Positions 44,389 through 53,882 of a stretch of DNA of 64,000 nucleotides are shown here, in pieces (positions within the stretch are counted from its first letter, which is position 1; every line of letters begins with the position of its first letter). The stretch comes from Streptomyces sp. NBC_00433 (lineage in GTDB: Bacteria > Actinomycetota > Actinomycetes > Streptomycetales > Streptomycetaceae). The notes below the pieces were generated by a model, which saw nothing but the letters and a program-made list of their open reading frames with translations, made no database searches and was not told the DNA's origin. The stretch covers positions 2,542,001 through 2,606,000 of the forward strand of contig CP107926.1 of the NCBI GenBank assembly GCA_036015235.1, given 5' to 3'. The position numbers and the translations under genes were made by a program.

Positions 44389-47300
44389 ATGAATCTGAAG
44401 GTGCAGAGCGACCCGCTGCGGGACGTGGAGCTGCTGATCGGCGGCATCGGTGCCGTCGGCGACGCCGCCCACATCGCCGACACCGCCGCCATCGGCGAGC
44501 CCGCCGGCACGGCCGCGGCCGAGCAGCCGGGCATGCCCGGCGCCCGTTTCTCGGGGCGCCCGGCCGCCGGGCCGCGGACGCTGGTGGACGTGCTCGACGC
44601 GACCGTCCTCGCCCACCCGCACGAGCCGGCGCTGGACGACGGCAGCGCCGCGCTGACGTACCGGGCGCTGGCCGCCGAGGTCGACGTGCTGCGGCGGAAG
44701 CTGGCGGCGGCCGGGATCGGCGCGGGCGACCGGGTGGGCGTCCGGGTGCCCTCGGGCAGCAACGACCTCTACGTGTCCGTCCTGGCCGTGCTCGCGGCGG
44801 GTGCCGCGTATGTGCCGGTGGACGCCGAGGACCCCGACGAGCGGGCGGAGTTGGTGTTCGGCGAGGCGGCCGTGGCGGCCGTACTGGGCGCCGGCCGCAG
44901 CCTGACCGTGACCGGCCGGCGCGACGGCCGTGGCGCCGCCCGCCGCCCCTCCCCCGACGACGACGCCTGGATCATCTTCACCTCGGGCTCCACCGGCCGC
45001 CCCAAGGGCGTGGCCGTCACCCACCGCAATGCGGCGGCCTTCGTGGACGCCGAGGCCGCGCTGTTCCTGCCGGACGAGCCGATCGGTCCCGGCGACCGCG
45101 TGATGGCGAGCCTGTCGGTGGCGTTCGACGCGTCGTGCGAGGAGATGTGGCTGGCCTGGCGCAGCGGCGCCTGCCTGGTGCCGGTGCCGCGCTCGCAGGT
45201 GCGCGGCGGCAGCGATCTCGGCCCCTGGCTGACCGAGCAGGAGATCACCGTGGTGTCCACGGTGCCGACACTCGCCGCGCTGTGGCCGGCCGAGGCGCTC
45301 AACGAGGTGCGGCTGCTGATCTTCGGCGGAGAGGCATGCCCGCCCGAGCTGGTCGAGCGCCTGGTCACCGAGGGGCGCGAGGTCTGGAACACCTACGGCC
45401 CGACCGAGGCCACCGTCGTCGCCTGCGCGGCGCTGCTGACCGGCGAGGGGCCGGTGCGCATCGGCCTGCCGCTGGACGGCTGGGAGCTGGCCGTGGTGGA
45501 CGAGGCGGGCGAGCCCGTGCCCATGGGCGGCAACGGCCACCTCATCATCGGCGGCGTCGGCCTCGCCCGGTATCTGGACGCCGGCAAGGACGCGGAGAAA
45601 TACGCGCCCCTGGAGTCGCTCGGCTGGCAGCGCGCCTACCGCAGCGGCGACCTCGTCAAGGCGGAGCCCGAAGGACTGGTCTTCCTCGGCCGGGCCGACG
45701 AGCAGGTCAAGCTCGGCGGCCGGCGGATCGAGCTGGGCGAGGTGGACGCCGCCCTCCAGGCGCTGCCCGGCGTCGCGGGCGCCGCCGCCGCCGTACGCAC
45801 GACCCGGCGCGGCAATCAGGTGCTGGTCGGCTACGTGGTGGCCGGTGACGGCTGGGACCGGGCCGCCGCCGTGGCCGAGCTGTCTGCGAAGCTCCCTGCC
45901 GCCTTGGTGCCGCTGCTGGCGGCCGTGGACACGCTGCCGACCCGCACGTCCGGCAAGGTGGACCGCGCCGCGCTGCCCTGGCCGCTGCCGGAGTCCGCGG
46001 CACCGGTCGCCGGCCAGGAGGCCGCGGAGCCGCTGCACGGCACCGAGGCGTGGGTGGCCGAGCAGTGGACCGAGGTCCTCGGGGTGCCGGTGCTCGGGGC
46101 GCGCGACGACTTCTTCACGGTCGGCGGCAGCAGCCTCGCCGCCGCCCAGCTCACCACCCTGCTGCGGACCCGCTTCCCCTCGGTCGCCGTGGTCGACGTC
46201 TACCAGGCGCCCACCGTGCGCAAGCTGGCGCGCATGCTCGACCGCTCGGTGCGCGACGACCGGCCGGCCAGGGAGATCGCGCCCGTACCGACCCGCGCCA
46301 AGGCCGTACAGCTGCTCGCCCTGCTCCCGCTGTACGCGCTGTCCGGACTGCGCTGGACGACCGGGCTGCTGGCCCTGGGCGACATCCTGGCCCGTACCGG
46401 CCACTACCCGTGGGCGCCGACCGCGTCCTGGTGGCTGGTCGGGGCCGCCGCGCTGCTGCTCTTCAGCCCGCCCGGCAGGCTGGCGCTGGCCGCGGCCGGG
46501 GCGCGGCTGCTGCTGCTCGGACTGAAGCCGGGCAGCTATCCGCGTGGCGGCGGCGTCCACCTGCGGCTGTGGGCAGCCGAGCGGCTGGCCGAGGCCACCG
46601 GGGCGACCTCCCTGTCCGGCGCCTGGCTGATCCGCTACGGCCGTGCGCTCGGCGCCCGTATCGCCGCCGACGTGGACCTGCACTCGCTGCCGCCCGTCAC
46701 CGGCATGCTCAGGCTCGGCAAGGGCTGCGCGGTGGAGGCCGAGGTCGACCTGTGCGGCTACTGGCTCGACGGCGACCGGCTGGAGGTCGGCCCGGTGAAG
46801 GTCGGCTCCGGCGCAGTGGTCGGTACGCGCAGCACATTGCTGCCCGGTGCCAGGATCGGCAAGCGGTCGCAGATCGCGGCCGGGTCCAGCGTCACCGGCC
46901 AGGTGCCCACCGGCCAGCGCTGGGCGGGCGCGCCCGCGGTCAAGGTCGGCCGGGCCGAGCGGCGCTGGCCCAAGCAGCGCCCTGCCCGCCGGGCCCGCTG
47001 GGAGGCGGCTTACGGCGCCAGCGGTGTGGGCCTCGCGCTGCTGCCGCTGGTGGCAGGGCTGGCCGCCCTGGCCGTCGCGGGCGCCCTGGTGCCCACCGAC
47101 AGCGGCCTGGCGGACGCGGTACGCGGCGCGCTCGTCGCACTGGTGCCCGCCACCCTGGCCTTCGGCCTGGCCTACGCGGCGCTGCTGCTGGCCGCCGTAC
47201 GGCTGCTGAGCCTCGGCCTGCGCCCCGGCTGGCACCCGCTGCACAGCCGGGTGGGCTGGCAGTCCTGGACGGTGATCCAGCTGATGGACGCGGCCCGCGA

Positions 47301-48390
47301 CATGCTCTTCCCGCTCTACGCGGGCCTGATCACCCCTGTATGGCTGCGCGCGCTCGGCATGAAGGTCGGCAGCGGGGCCGAGGTCTCCACGGTGCTGGCG
47401 ATCCCCAGCCTCACCACCGTCGGCAATGGCGCCTTCCTCGCCGACGACGTGCTGGTCGCGCCCTACCAGCTCGGCGGCGGCTGGCTGCGGATCGGCGCCG
47501 CCGAGATCGGCGAGCGCGCCTTCCTCGGCAATTCCGGCATGACCGCGCCGGGGCGTGCCGTCCCGGACCGCGGCCTGGTGGGTGTGCTGTCGGCCACGCC
47601 GAAGAAGGCCAAGAAGGGCCGTTCCTACCTCGGCATGCCGCCGGTGCGGCTGCCGCGTACCGCGGACGACGGCGTCGAGAGCCTGACGTACGAGCCGCCC
47701 GCGCGGCTGGTGTGGGCGCGCGGGCTGGTCGAGGTCTGCCGGCTGGTGCCGGTGCTGGCCTCCGCCGCGCTGGCCGTGCTGGTCCTCGCGGTGCTGGCGC
47801 GGACCGGGCCGCTGGCGATGGCGCTGCTGTCCGGTCCTGTGCTGCTCGCCGCCGGCGGAGTGGCTGCCGTGGTGTCGATCGCCGCGAAGTGGCTGCTGGT
47901 CGGCCGCTTCCGGGCCGTGGAGCGCCCGCTGTGGAGCGGCTTCGTATGGCGCAACGAGCTGGCCGACACCTTTGTGGAGGTGCTGGCGGTGCCGTGGCTG
48001 GTCGGGGCGGTGCCGGGCACGCCGGTGATGAATCTGTGGCTGCGCGGTCTCGGCGCGAGGATCGGCCGGGGCGTGTGGTGCGAGAGCTACTGGCTGCCCG
48101 AGGCCGACCTGGTCACCCTGGAGGACGGGGTGAGCGTGAACCGCGGCTGCGTGCTCCAGACCCACCTGTTCCACGACCGGATCATGCGGATGGATACGGT
48201 GGTGCTCCGTGCGGGAGCGACCCTCGGTCCGGGCGGCATCGTGCTGCCGGGCAGCGAGATCGGGGCCCGCAGCACACTGGGTCCCGCGTCGCTGGTGATG
48301 CGGGCCGAGTCCATCCCGGCGGACAGCCGCTGGCTGGGCAATCCCGCGGAGGCATGGCACGACGGGGAGCCGGGAACGGAAGAGGCGTGA
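44389..48390 (+). CDS. Pls/PosA-family membrane NRPS (A-T-TM-tandem C-terminal domains)
   Basis: A 1333-residue protein; ATG 44389 has GAGGAG upstream. An adenylation domain (about residues 60-525) has FTSGSTGRPKG, NTYGPTEATVVA and YRSGDLVKAE. A carrier domain has FFTVGGSSLAAAQL with phosphopantetheine Ser582. Then come about six membrane helices and three tandem domains with hexapeptide (left-handed helix) character (VGSGAVVGTRSTLLPGARIG; GSEIGARSTLGPASLVM), the NRPS terminal-domain family. Poly-epsilon-lysine synthetase Pls has this layout, activating one amino acid and polymerising it at the membrane. There is no thioesterase or condensation domain. The substrate code was not decoded, so the product (cationic homopolymer or a modified amino acid) is open. 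It stands alone. Confidence 0.85.
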   Translation: MNLKVQSDPLRDVELLIGGIGAVGDAAHIADTAAIGEPAGTAAAEQPGMPGARFSGRPAAGPRTLVDVLDATVLAHPHEPALDDGSAALTYRALAAEVDVLRRKLAAAGIGAGDRVGVRVPSGSNDLYVSVLAVLAAGAAYVPVDAEDPDERAELVFGEAAVAAVLGAGRSLTVTGRRDGRGAARRPSPDDDAWIIFTSGSTGRPKGVAVTHRNAAAFVDAEAALFLPDEPIGPGDRVMASLSVAFDASCEEMWLAWRSGACLVPVPRSQVRGGSDLGPWLTEQEITVVSTVPTLAALWPAEALNEVRLLIFGGEACPPELVERLVTEGREVWNTYGPTEATVVACAALLTGEGPVRIGLPLDGWELAVVDEAGEPVPMGGNGHLIIGGVGLARYLDAGKDAEKYAPLESLGWQRAYRSGDLVKAEPEGLVFLGRADEQVKLGGRRIELGEVDAALQALPGVAGAAAAVRTTRRGNQVLVGYVVAGDGWDRAAAVAELSAKLPAALVPLLAAVDTLPTRTSGKVDRAALPWPLPESAAPVAGQEAAEPLHGTEAWVAEQWTEVLGVPVLGARDDFFTVGGSSLAAAQLTTLLRTRFPSVAVVDVYQAPTVRKLARMLDRSVRDDRPAREIAPVPTRAKAVQLLALLPLYALSGLRWTTGLLALGDILARTGHYPWAPTASWWLVGAAALLLFSPPGRLALAAAGARLLLLGLKPGSYPRGGGVHLRLWAAERLAEATGATSLSGAWLIRYGRALGARIAADVDLHSLPPVTGMLRLGKGCAVEAEVDLCGYWLDGDRLEVGPVKVGSGAVVGTRSTLLPGARIGKRSQIAAGSSVTGQVPTGQRWAGAPAVKVGRAERRWPKQRPARRARWEAAYGASGVGLALLPLVAGLAALAVAGALVPTDSGLADAVRGALVALVPATLAFGLAYAALLLAAVRLLSLGLRPGWHPLHSRVGWQSWTVIQLMDAARDMLFPLYAGLITPVWLRALGMKVGSGAEVSTVLAIPSLTTVGNGAFLADDVLVAPYQLGGGWLRIGAAEIGERAFLGNSGMTAPGRAVPDRGLVGVLSATPKKAKKGRSYLGMPPVRLPRTADDGVESLTYEPPARLVWARGLVEVCRLVPVLASAALAVLVLAVLARTGPLAMALLSGPVLLAAGGVAAVVSIAAKWLLVGRFRAVERPLWSGFVWRNELADTFVEVLAVPWLVGAVPGTPVMNLWLRGLGARIGRGVWCESYWLPEADLVTLEDGVSVNRGCVLQTHLFHDRIMRMDTVVLRAGATLGPGGIVLPGSEIGARSTLGPASLVMRAESIPADSRWLGNPAEAWHDGEPGTEEA

Positions 48391-48533
48391 CGGAGCGGCC
48401 GGACGTGGCCCGTTCCGGTGAAGTTGCAGCTTGGGTTTGACGGTTCGGGTTTGACGGCCCGGACTCGGCGAAGGATGAGGCACGGCTCTCCGCGACGCGG
48501 TCCGTCCTGCGAACACGAGGGAGCGAAGGACCG

Positions 48534-49868
48534 TTGAGCCACAAGCGAGCGCCGGAGGCGGACCGGTATTTCCCCGCGCACGGCGACATCCGCTACCGCG
48601 TCCACCGCTACGAGCTGGCCCTGGACTACCGCCCCGCGTCCAACCGGCTGCGCGGGACGGCCCGGCTCAGTGCGGTGGCAGGCGGCGCCGCGCTGCGCGA
48701 CTTCGTCCTCGACCTGGCCGACTTCCGGCTCCAGCGGGTCGTGGTCGACGGCCGGCCCGCACACTACTCCCACCGCGCGGGGCGGCTGCGGGTCCGCCCC
48801 GCGAAGGCGGTGGAGGCGGGCGCGGCCTTCACCGTCGAGGTGCACTACACCGGGAATCCGCAGCCCATTGCCAGCCAGTGGGGCGGACTGGGCTGGGAGG
48901 AACTGACCGACGGCGCGCTGGTGGCGAGCCAGCCGGTGGGGGCGCCGTCGTGGTATCCGTGCAACGACCGGCCCGCGGACAAGGCCTCCTACCAGGTCTC
49001 GGTCACCGCCCCGTCGGCGTACACCGTGGTCGTCGGGGGCTCCTTGCTGTCCAGGACCACCAGGGCGAGCAGCACCACGTGGGTCTACGAGCAGCCGGCG
49101 CCGACCTCCAGCTATCTGGTGACCGTCTCGATCGGCCGTTACGAGGCCGTGCGGCTGGTGGGCGGCGGCTCGGTGTTCGCGCCGCGCCGCCCGGTGCCGC
49201 AGACCGGATACGTACCGGCTGGGCGGCGCGAGGAGTTCGCCGTCGACTTCGGGCGGCAGACCCGCATGATGGACTTCTTCGAGGACGTCTTCGGGCCGTA
49301 TCCGTTCGGCGAGTACACGGTGGTGGTGGCCGACGAGGAACTGGACGTGCCGGTCGAGGCGCAGGGCCTGGCCACCTTCGGTACGAACCATCTGGGCGGA
49401 CGGCGCCGGTCGGAGCGGCTGGTCGCGCACGAGCTGGCCCACCAGTGGTTCGGCAACAGCCTCTCCATCGGCGACTGGCGGCACATCTGGCTCAACGAGG
49501 GTTTCGCCAAATACGCCGAGTGGCTGTGGTCCGAGCACACCGGCGGCCCGCCCGCGGCCGCGCTCGCCGCCAACGCCTACGACGGGCTGGCCCGGCTGCC
49601 GCAGGACCTGACGCTCGGCGACCCGGGCCGCCGGCTGATGTTCGACGACCGGCTCTACCAGCGTGGCGGCCTGGCGGTGCACGCGCTGCGCCGCGCCCTG
49701 GGCGAGGGCCCGTTCTTCCGCATGCTCAAGGGCTGGACGGCGGTGCACCGGCACGGCGTGGTGACCACGGCCGGCCTCGCGGCGCATGCCGCGCAGTACG
49801 CCTCCCGCCCGCTGGACCCGGTCTTCGACGCGTGGGTGCACCGGGCGGCGCTGCCGCCGATCGACTGA
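48534..49868 (+). CDS. M1-family zinc aminopeptidase, short form
   Basis: A 444-residue protein starting at TTG 48534 (GAAGGA upstream). The zinc site is complete: His299 and His303 with Glu300 (VAHELAHQWFGNS) and Glu322 (NEGFAKYAEW) at the canonical 18-residue spacing. The exopeptidase GXMEN motif reads VEAQGLATFG, so the usual Met-Glu-Asn is replaced. The family C-terminal helical domain is shortened. M1 enzymes remove N-terminal residues from peptides, but the altered GXMEN suggests an atypical specificity. No signal peptide. It follows the Pls-like gene by 143 bases on the same strand. Confidence 0.85.
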   Translation: MSHKRAPEADRYFPAHGDIRYRVHRYELALDYRPASNRLRGTARLSAVAGGAALRDFVLDLADFRLQRVVVDGRPAHYSHRAGRLRVRPAKAVEAGAAFTVEVHYTGNPQPIASQWGGLGWEELTDGALVASQPVGAPSWYPCNDRPADKASYQVSVTAPSAYTVVVGGSLLSRTTRASSTTWVYEQPAPTSSYLVTVSIGRYEAVRLVGGGSVFAPRRPVPQTGYVPAGRREEFAVDFGRQTRMMDFFEDVFGPYPFGEYTVVVADEELDVPVEAQGLATFGTNHLGGRRRSERLVAHELAHQWFGNSLSIGDWRHIWLNEGFAKYAEWLWSEHTGGPPAAALAANAYDGLARLPQDLTLGDPGRRLMFDDRLYQRGGLAVHALRRALGEGPFFRMLKGWTAVHRHGVVTTAGLAAHAAQYASRPLDPVFDAWVHRAALPPID

Positions 49869-49903
49869 CACGCCCCAGGGGGCTCCGGCAGGGCAAGGGC
49901 GGG

Positions 49904-52063
49904 CTACCCCGCCAGGGCGAGGACCAGCGGCAGCACCTGGTCGGCGCCGGCCTGGCGCAGGAGGCGCGCGCCGACGGCCAGGGTCCAGCCGGAGTCGCTG
50001 TAGTCGTCCACGAGCAGGACAGGGCCGGGGGTGGCGGCCAGGGCGGCGGAGACGTCGTCAGGCACCGTGAACGAAGCGACCAGAGCACGCAGCCGCTGGG
50101 CGGAATTGCTGCGGTGCGCGGCATATTCCTCGGCCTGCGGGGTGTAGGCGAGGCTGCCGAGCAGCGGGAGCCTGCCGACCCGGGCGAGCCCTCCCGCCAG
50201 GGAGGAGACGAGTTGCGGCCGGGTGCGCGACGGCATGGCGACGACGCCGACCGGGCGTGCCTGCGCGTCGGGAGCGCCGCCGGCCCAGCCGCCCGGCGAG
50301 CGCGCCCAGTCGGCCACCACCGTCACCACGGCGGTCAGTACGTCGTCCGGGACCGGGCCGTCCGGCGCCGACTCGGACAGCAGCGGGCGCAGCCGGTTGC
50401 CCCAGCCGATGTCCGACAGCCTTCCCAGCGCACGCCCGGTGGCCGCCTGCTGGCCGGCGGGGATGCGGCCTTTGAGGTCGACGCCGACCGCGGCCATGCC
50501 GGTGGGCCACATGCGGCGCGGCTCGACCTCGATGCCCGGACGGTCCAACTCGCCGGCCGCGCCGGCAAGGGCGCCGGAAGTGACGGCGGCATCGAGCCAG
50601 GGCCCAGCGCAGTTGTCGCAGCGGCCGCAGGGTGCCGCCTTCTCGTCGTCGAGCTGCTGTTGCAGGAATTCCATCCGGCACCCGGTGGTCGCCACGTAGT
50701 CCCGCATGGCCTGCTGCTCCGCCGCGCGCTGGCGGGCCACCCACGCGTAGCGCTCCGCGTCGTACGCCCACGGCTGCCCGGTGGCGGTCCAGCCGCCCTT
50801 CACGCGCTTGACCGCCCCGTCCACGTCGAGGACCTTCAGCATCGTCTCCAGGCGCGAGCGCCGGAGGTCCACCAGCGGCTCCAGCGCCGGCAGCGACAAG
50901 GGACGGCCGGCCTCCTCCAGCACGGCAAGCGTGCGCCGCACCTGCTCCTCGGGCGGGAAGCCCACCGAGGCGAAATACCGCCAGATCGCCTCGTCCTCCC
51001 GGCCCGGCAGCAGCAGCACGTCCGCATGGTCCACGCCGCGCCCCGCACGCCCCACCTGCTGGTAGTAGGCGATGGGGGACGAGGGCGACCCCAGGTGCAC
51101 GACGAACCCCAGGTCGGGCTTGTCGAAACCCATCCCCAGCGCCGAGGTCGCCACCAGCGCCTTCACCCGGTTGGCCAGCAGGTCCTCCTCCGCCTGCAAC
51201 CGGTCGGCGTTCTCCGTCTTGCCCGTGTAGGAGGCCACCGGATAGCCGCGCTGCCGCAGGAAGGCCGCGACCTCCTCGGCTGCGGCCACCGTCAGCGTGT
51301 AGATGATCCCCGAGCCCGGCAGATCCCCCAGCCGCTCCCCCAGCCATGCCAGCCGGTGCGCGGCGTCCGGCAGCTGCAGCACCCCGAGCCGCAGGCTCTT
51401 GCGGTCCAGCGGCCCGCGCAGCACCAGGGCGTCCCCGCTGCCCGTCCCCAGCTGCTCGGCCACATCCTCGGTCACCCGGGCGTTCGCCGTCGCCGTGGTG
51501 GCCAGCACCGGCACTCCGGCCGGCAGCTCGGCCAGCATGGTGCGCAGCCGGCGGTAGTCGGGCCGGAAGTCGTGGCCCCAGTCGGAAATGCAGTGCGCCT
51601 CGTCGACCACCAGCAGGCCGGTGGTGGCCGCGAGCTTCGGCAGCACATGGTCACGGCAATCGACGGAGTTGAGGCGTTCAGGACTTACCAGGAGAACGTC
51701 GGTCTCGCCGCGCTCCACCTCCGCGTGGATGGCCTCCCACTCCTCCGGGTTCGCCGAGTTGATGGTCCGCGCCCGGATGCCGGCGCGCGCCGCCGCCTCG
51801 ACCTGGTTGCGCATCAGCGCCAGCAGCGGGGAGATGATCACCGTGGGACCCGAGCCGCGCCGCCGCAGCAGAGCGGTGGCCACGAAATACACCGCGGACT
51901 TGCCCCAGCCGGTGCGCTGCACGACCAGCGCCCGCCGGTGCTCCTCCACCAGGGCCGCCACCGCCTGCCACTGGTCCTCGCGCAGCCGCGCGGAACCACT
52001 CGGGTCGCGGACGAGTTCAGCGAGGACGGTATCGGCTTCGGCGCGCAACTCCAGGTTGTCCAT
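49904..52063 (-). CDS. recQ: RecQ-family DNA helicase with C-terminal phosphoribosyltransferase-like domain
   Basis: A 719-residue protein; ATG 52063 gives MDNLELRAEADTVLAELVRD, while the longer frame to 52654 is antisense to the next gene. Helicase motifs: motif I QRTGWGKSAV, motif II DEAHCISDWGHDFRPDYRRL, motif III TATA, and motif VI QQVGRAGRG. A RecQ zinc cluster is suggested by CGRCDNC. The last about 130 residues end in VLLVDDYSDSGWTLAVGARL, the PRPP-binding signature of a phosphoribosyltransferase. This RecQ-PRTase fusion replaces HRDC-type tails. RecQ unwinds 3'-5' in recombination repair; the role of the PRTase part is unknown. Confidence 0.85.
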   Translation of the reverse strand: MDNLELRAEADTVLAELVRDPSGSARLREDQWQAVAALVEEHRRALVVQRTGWGKSAVYFVATALLRRRGSGPTVIISPLLALMRNQVEAAARAGIRARTINSANPEEWEAIHAEVERGETDVLLVSPERLNSVDCRDHVLPKLAATTGLLVVDEAHCISDWGHDFRPDYRRLRTMLAELPAGVPVLATTATANARVTEDVAEQLGTGSGDALVLRGPLDRKSLRLGVLQLPDAAHRLAWLGERLGDLPGSGIIYTLTVAAAEEVAAFLRQRGYPVASYTGKTENADRLQAEEDLLANRVKALVATSALGMGFDKPDLGFVVHLGSPSSPIAYYQQVGRAGRGVDHADVLLLPGREDEAIWRYFASVGFPPEEQVRRTLAVLEEAGRPLSLPALEPLVDLRRSRLETMLKVLDVDGAVKRVKGGWTATGQPWAYDAERYAWVARQRAAEQQAMRDYVATTGCRMEFLQQQLDDEKAAPCGRCDNCAGPWLDAAVTSGALAGAAGELDRPGIEVEPRRMWPTGMAAVGVDLKGRIPAGQQAATGRALGRLSDIGWGNRLRPLLSESAPDGPVPDDVLTAVVTVVADWARSPGGWAGGAPDAQARPVGVVAMPSRTRPQLVSSLAGGLARVGRLPLLGSLAYTPQAEEYAAHRSNSAQRLRALVASFTVPDDVSAALAATPGPVLLVDDYSDSGWTLAVGARLLRQAGADQVLPLVLALAG

Positions 52064-52529
52064 GCCCCCATGCAACCCGATGGCAAGGACAATCCACCAC
52101 TTCACCCCGCCAGGGACCCCGACTTCCCCGATCGGAGGCCACCCGGCGCGTACGGTCACTGCACGCATCGTGCGCACCAGTGCCGGAGTGGATTGAAGCT
52201 GTGAAGGCGGAAACGCGGATCCTGCCTCCTGCCGTCGGTTCTCGGACGGTGGCCGACCACGGGCTGTCACCGCCCTCCCGCTGCGCAGGGCCGGCGCTTG
52301 CGCGGCGTTCCCGCTGGTCCTGGCGGTAAGGGAGCGCGGGGCCCAGGGGACGCGCCGTGGCCGGGATCTATCAGACGGACGGGACCATTCCGGTCTTGGC
52401 CGCCAATTGCCCGTTGCCGCAGGGCAATACGAGGGGAAGAATTGGACACGGATCCCCGAACGGCTCTCCGAGCCCCTGACCGGCGCACGCCCGCGGCCGG
52501 TCCACGGGTGCATCCGTGAAGGGAGGACC

Positions 52530-53123
52530 GTGACCATCGGCTTCGTTCCGGAGACGTCCTCCGCCATCACCTCCCCGGCGTCACGCACGCTGGAGCCGGC
52601 CGAGTGGACCGACATCGGCGTCCCACTGCTCGCGAGCCCGCGTGACGTGGTCAAGGACCTGCACGCAAGGCATCTGCCGGCGCCGTCGACCGCGGTGGTC
52701 GCGGTCTACGACCCGGACGGACGGATACGGGCGAGCGCCTCCTTCGCCGTCCGCGGCGGGATCGTGGACGGCTGGGAGCGCCGCAATGCGCTGCTGTCCC
52801 ACCTGCGCCGCGTCATCCCGCACGACCTGCGGCTGCGCCGGCCCGTGCGCACCGCTGTGCTGATGATCTGCCGCGAGGGGTCGCCGGGCTGGACCCCGGA
52901 GGACGGGGCCTGGATGTGGGGGCTGCGGGACGCCTGCACGTTGCACGGGCTGCGCTGCGGCTCGTATGTGACGCTCACCGCAGGGGGATGGCACGTCATC
53001 GGCGAGAATCGCGCCGGGCGTACGCCGAATTCGGCCTCGTGGTCCCGCACCAGGACCGACCATCCGCCGCCGGTTGCCGCCAACGGCGCACCGCCGACGC
53101 TGCGGCACGCCTCCGCGCACTGA
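52530..53123 (+). CDS. Hypothetical actinobacterial protein, possibly degenerate JAB/RadC fold
   Basis: A 197-residue protein; GTG 52530 follows GGGAGG. Strands and helices alternate: TAVVAVYDPDGRIRASASFA, then TAVLMICREGSPGWTPEDGA, and LHGLRCGSYVTLTAGGWHVI. The middle block lines up with the RadC/JAB pattern HxHPSG..TPSxxD..., but the metal-binding His residues are replaced (CREGSPGWTPEDG), so peptidase activity is unlikely. This comparison is by eye and weak. It lies opposite and beside recQ (466-bp divergent spacer) and ends at a shared terminator with the gene at 53160. Confidence 0.55.
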   Translation: MTIGFVPETSSAITSPASRTLEPAEWTDIGVPLLASPRDVVKDLHARHLPAPSTAVVAVYDPDGRIRASASFAVRGGIVDGWERRNALLSHLRRVIPHDLRLRRPVRTAVLMICREGSPGWTPEDGAWMWGLRDACTLHGLRCGSYVTLTAGGWHVIGENRAGRTPNSASWSRTRTDHPPPVAANGAPPTLRHASAH

Positions 53124-53126
53124 GCC

Positions 53127-53155
53127 GCGCCGGGCGGGAGGTCCCCGCCCGGCGC
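53127..53155. terminator. Bidirectional terminator
   Basis: A 12-bp perfect stem GCGCCGGGCGGG (53127-53138) with 53144-53155 and a 5-base loop, between convergent genes ending at 53123 and 53160. Confidence 0.7.
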
Positions 53156-53159
53156 CGGC

Positions 53160-53828
53160 TCAGGCGCTGGCGCCCAGCGCGCTGTTGATACGGGCCGGGT
53201 CCCCGCACACGATCAGCAGCACGCCGGCCCGGGCCAGCGCCGTAGCCAGGGCCCGCGGCAGCGTGTCGTCGCTGCCGCCGTTGAGCGCCACGACCACGAC
53301 GGGCCTGCCGATGGCACGCGATGCGGTGATGTCGGCGTAGAAGACGTCGTCGGCCGCGTCGTGCTGCGCCCAGTAGGACGCCTCACCGAAGCTCAGTTCG
53401 TGGACGGCCCAAGGGTGCTGGTCGCCGGTGGTGAGCACCAGGATCTCGCCCGGCGAGCGGCCGGTGTCCAGCAGCAGGTCGACGGCCTCCTCGGCCGCGT
53501 CGAGCGCGCCCTCGGCCGGGGCGGGGATCAGCTGGATCTGTGCGGCTTCCGTGGTGGCGGACCCGCGCTGAGCGGGCACCGCCGCGGCAGCGGCCCGGGC
53601 CGACTGGTTCGCAGCCGTGGGACCGGTGGCGCCGATCTGGCCGGTTCCCGCGTGGGCGGGACCCGAGCCGACGGTGGCGACTGCCCTCGGCGGCGCCGGC
53701 CGCGGCGCGGCGGGCCGGGGCGGGCCGGGGACAGGACGGGGGGTCGACGCACTCCGGCCGCTGGTCGGAGCAGTGCGAGGACCCGGGACGCTCTCGTGAA
53801 TCTGAGGCTCCTCGGGGGTGAGAGGCAT
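53160..53828 (-). CDS. Hypothetical protein with UvrD/PcrA C-terminal-like segment
   Basis: A 222-residue protein. Residues 1-95 are a Pro/Ala/Thr-rich disordered region. Residues about 115-222 read GEILVLTTGDQHPWAVHELS, then FYADITASRAIGRPVVVVAL and RALATALARAGVLLIVCGDP. This is like the last RecA-fold segment (UvrD_C) of superfamily 1 helicases, without any ATPase motif. It is too small for a helicase and may be a regulatory relic. It precedes rnhB on the opposite side of a 54-bp gap, with rnhB on the same strand upstream. Confidence 0.55.
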   Translation of the reverse strand: MPLTPEEPQIHESVPGPRTAPTSGRSASTPRPVPGPPRPAAPRPAPPRAVATVGSGPAHAGTGQIGATGPTAANQSARAAAAAVPAQRGSATTEAAQIQLIPAPAEGALDAAEEAVDLLLDTGRSPGEILVLTTGDQHPWAVHELSFGEASYWAQHDAADDVFYADITASRAIGRPVVVVALNGGSDDTLPRALATALARAGVLLIVCGDPARINSALGASA

Positions 53829-53882
53829 GAGTTGATGTCTATCAAATGCGCACCGAATGCGCAGCGGCGGGTGGGTGCTGGA

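Noticed and set aside
44269-48516. A 1415-codon minus-strand frame opposite the Pls-like gene
   Set aside because: Arg/Gln/His-rich shadow translation with no motif; the plus-strand NRPS is certain.
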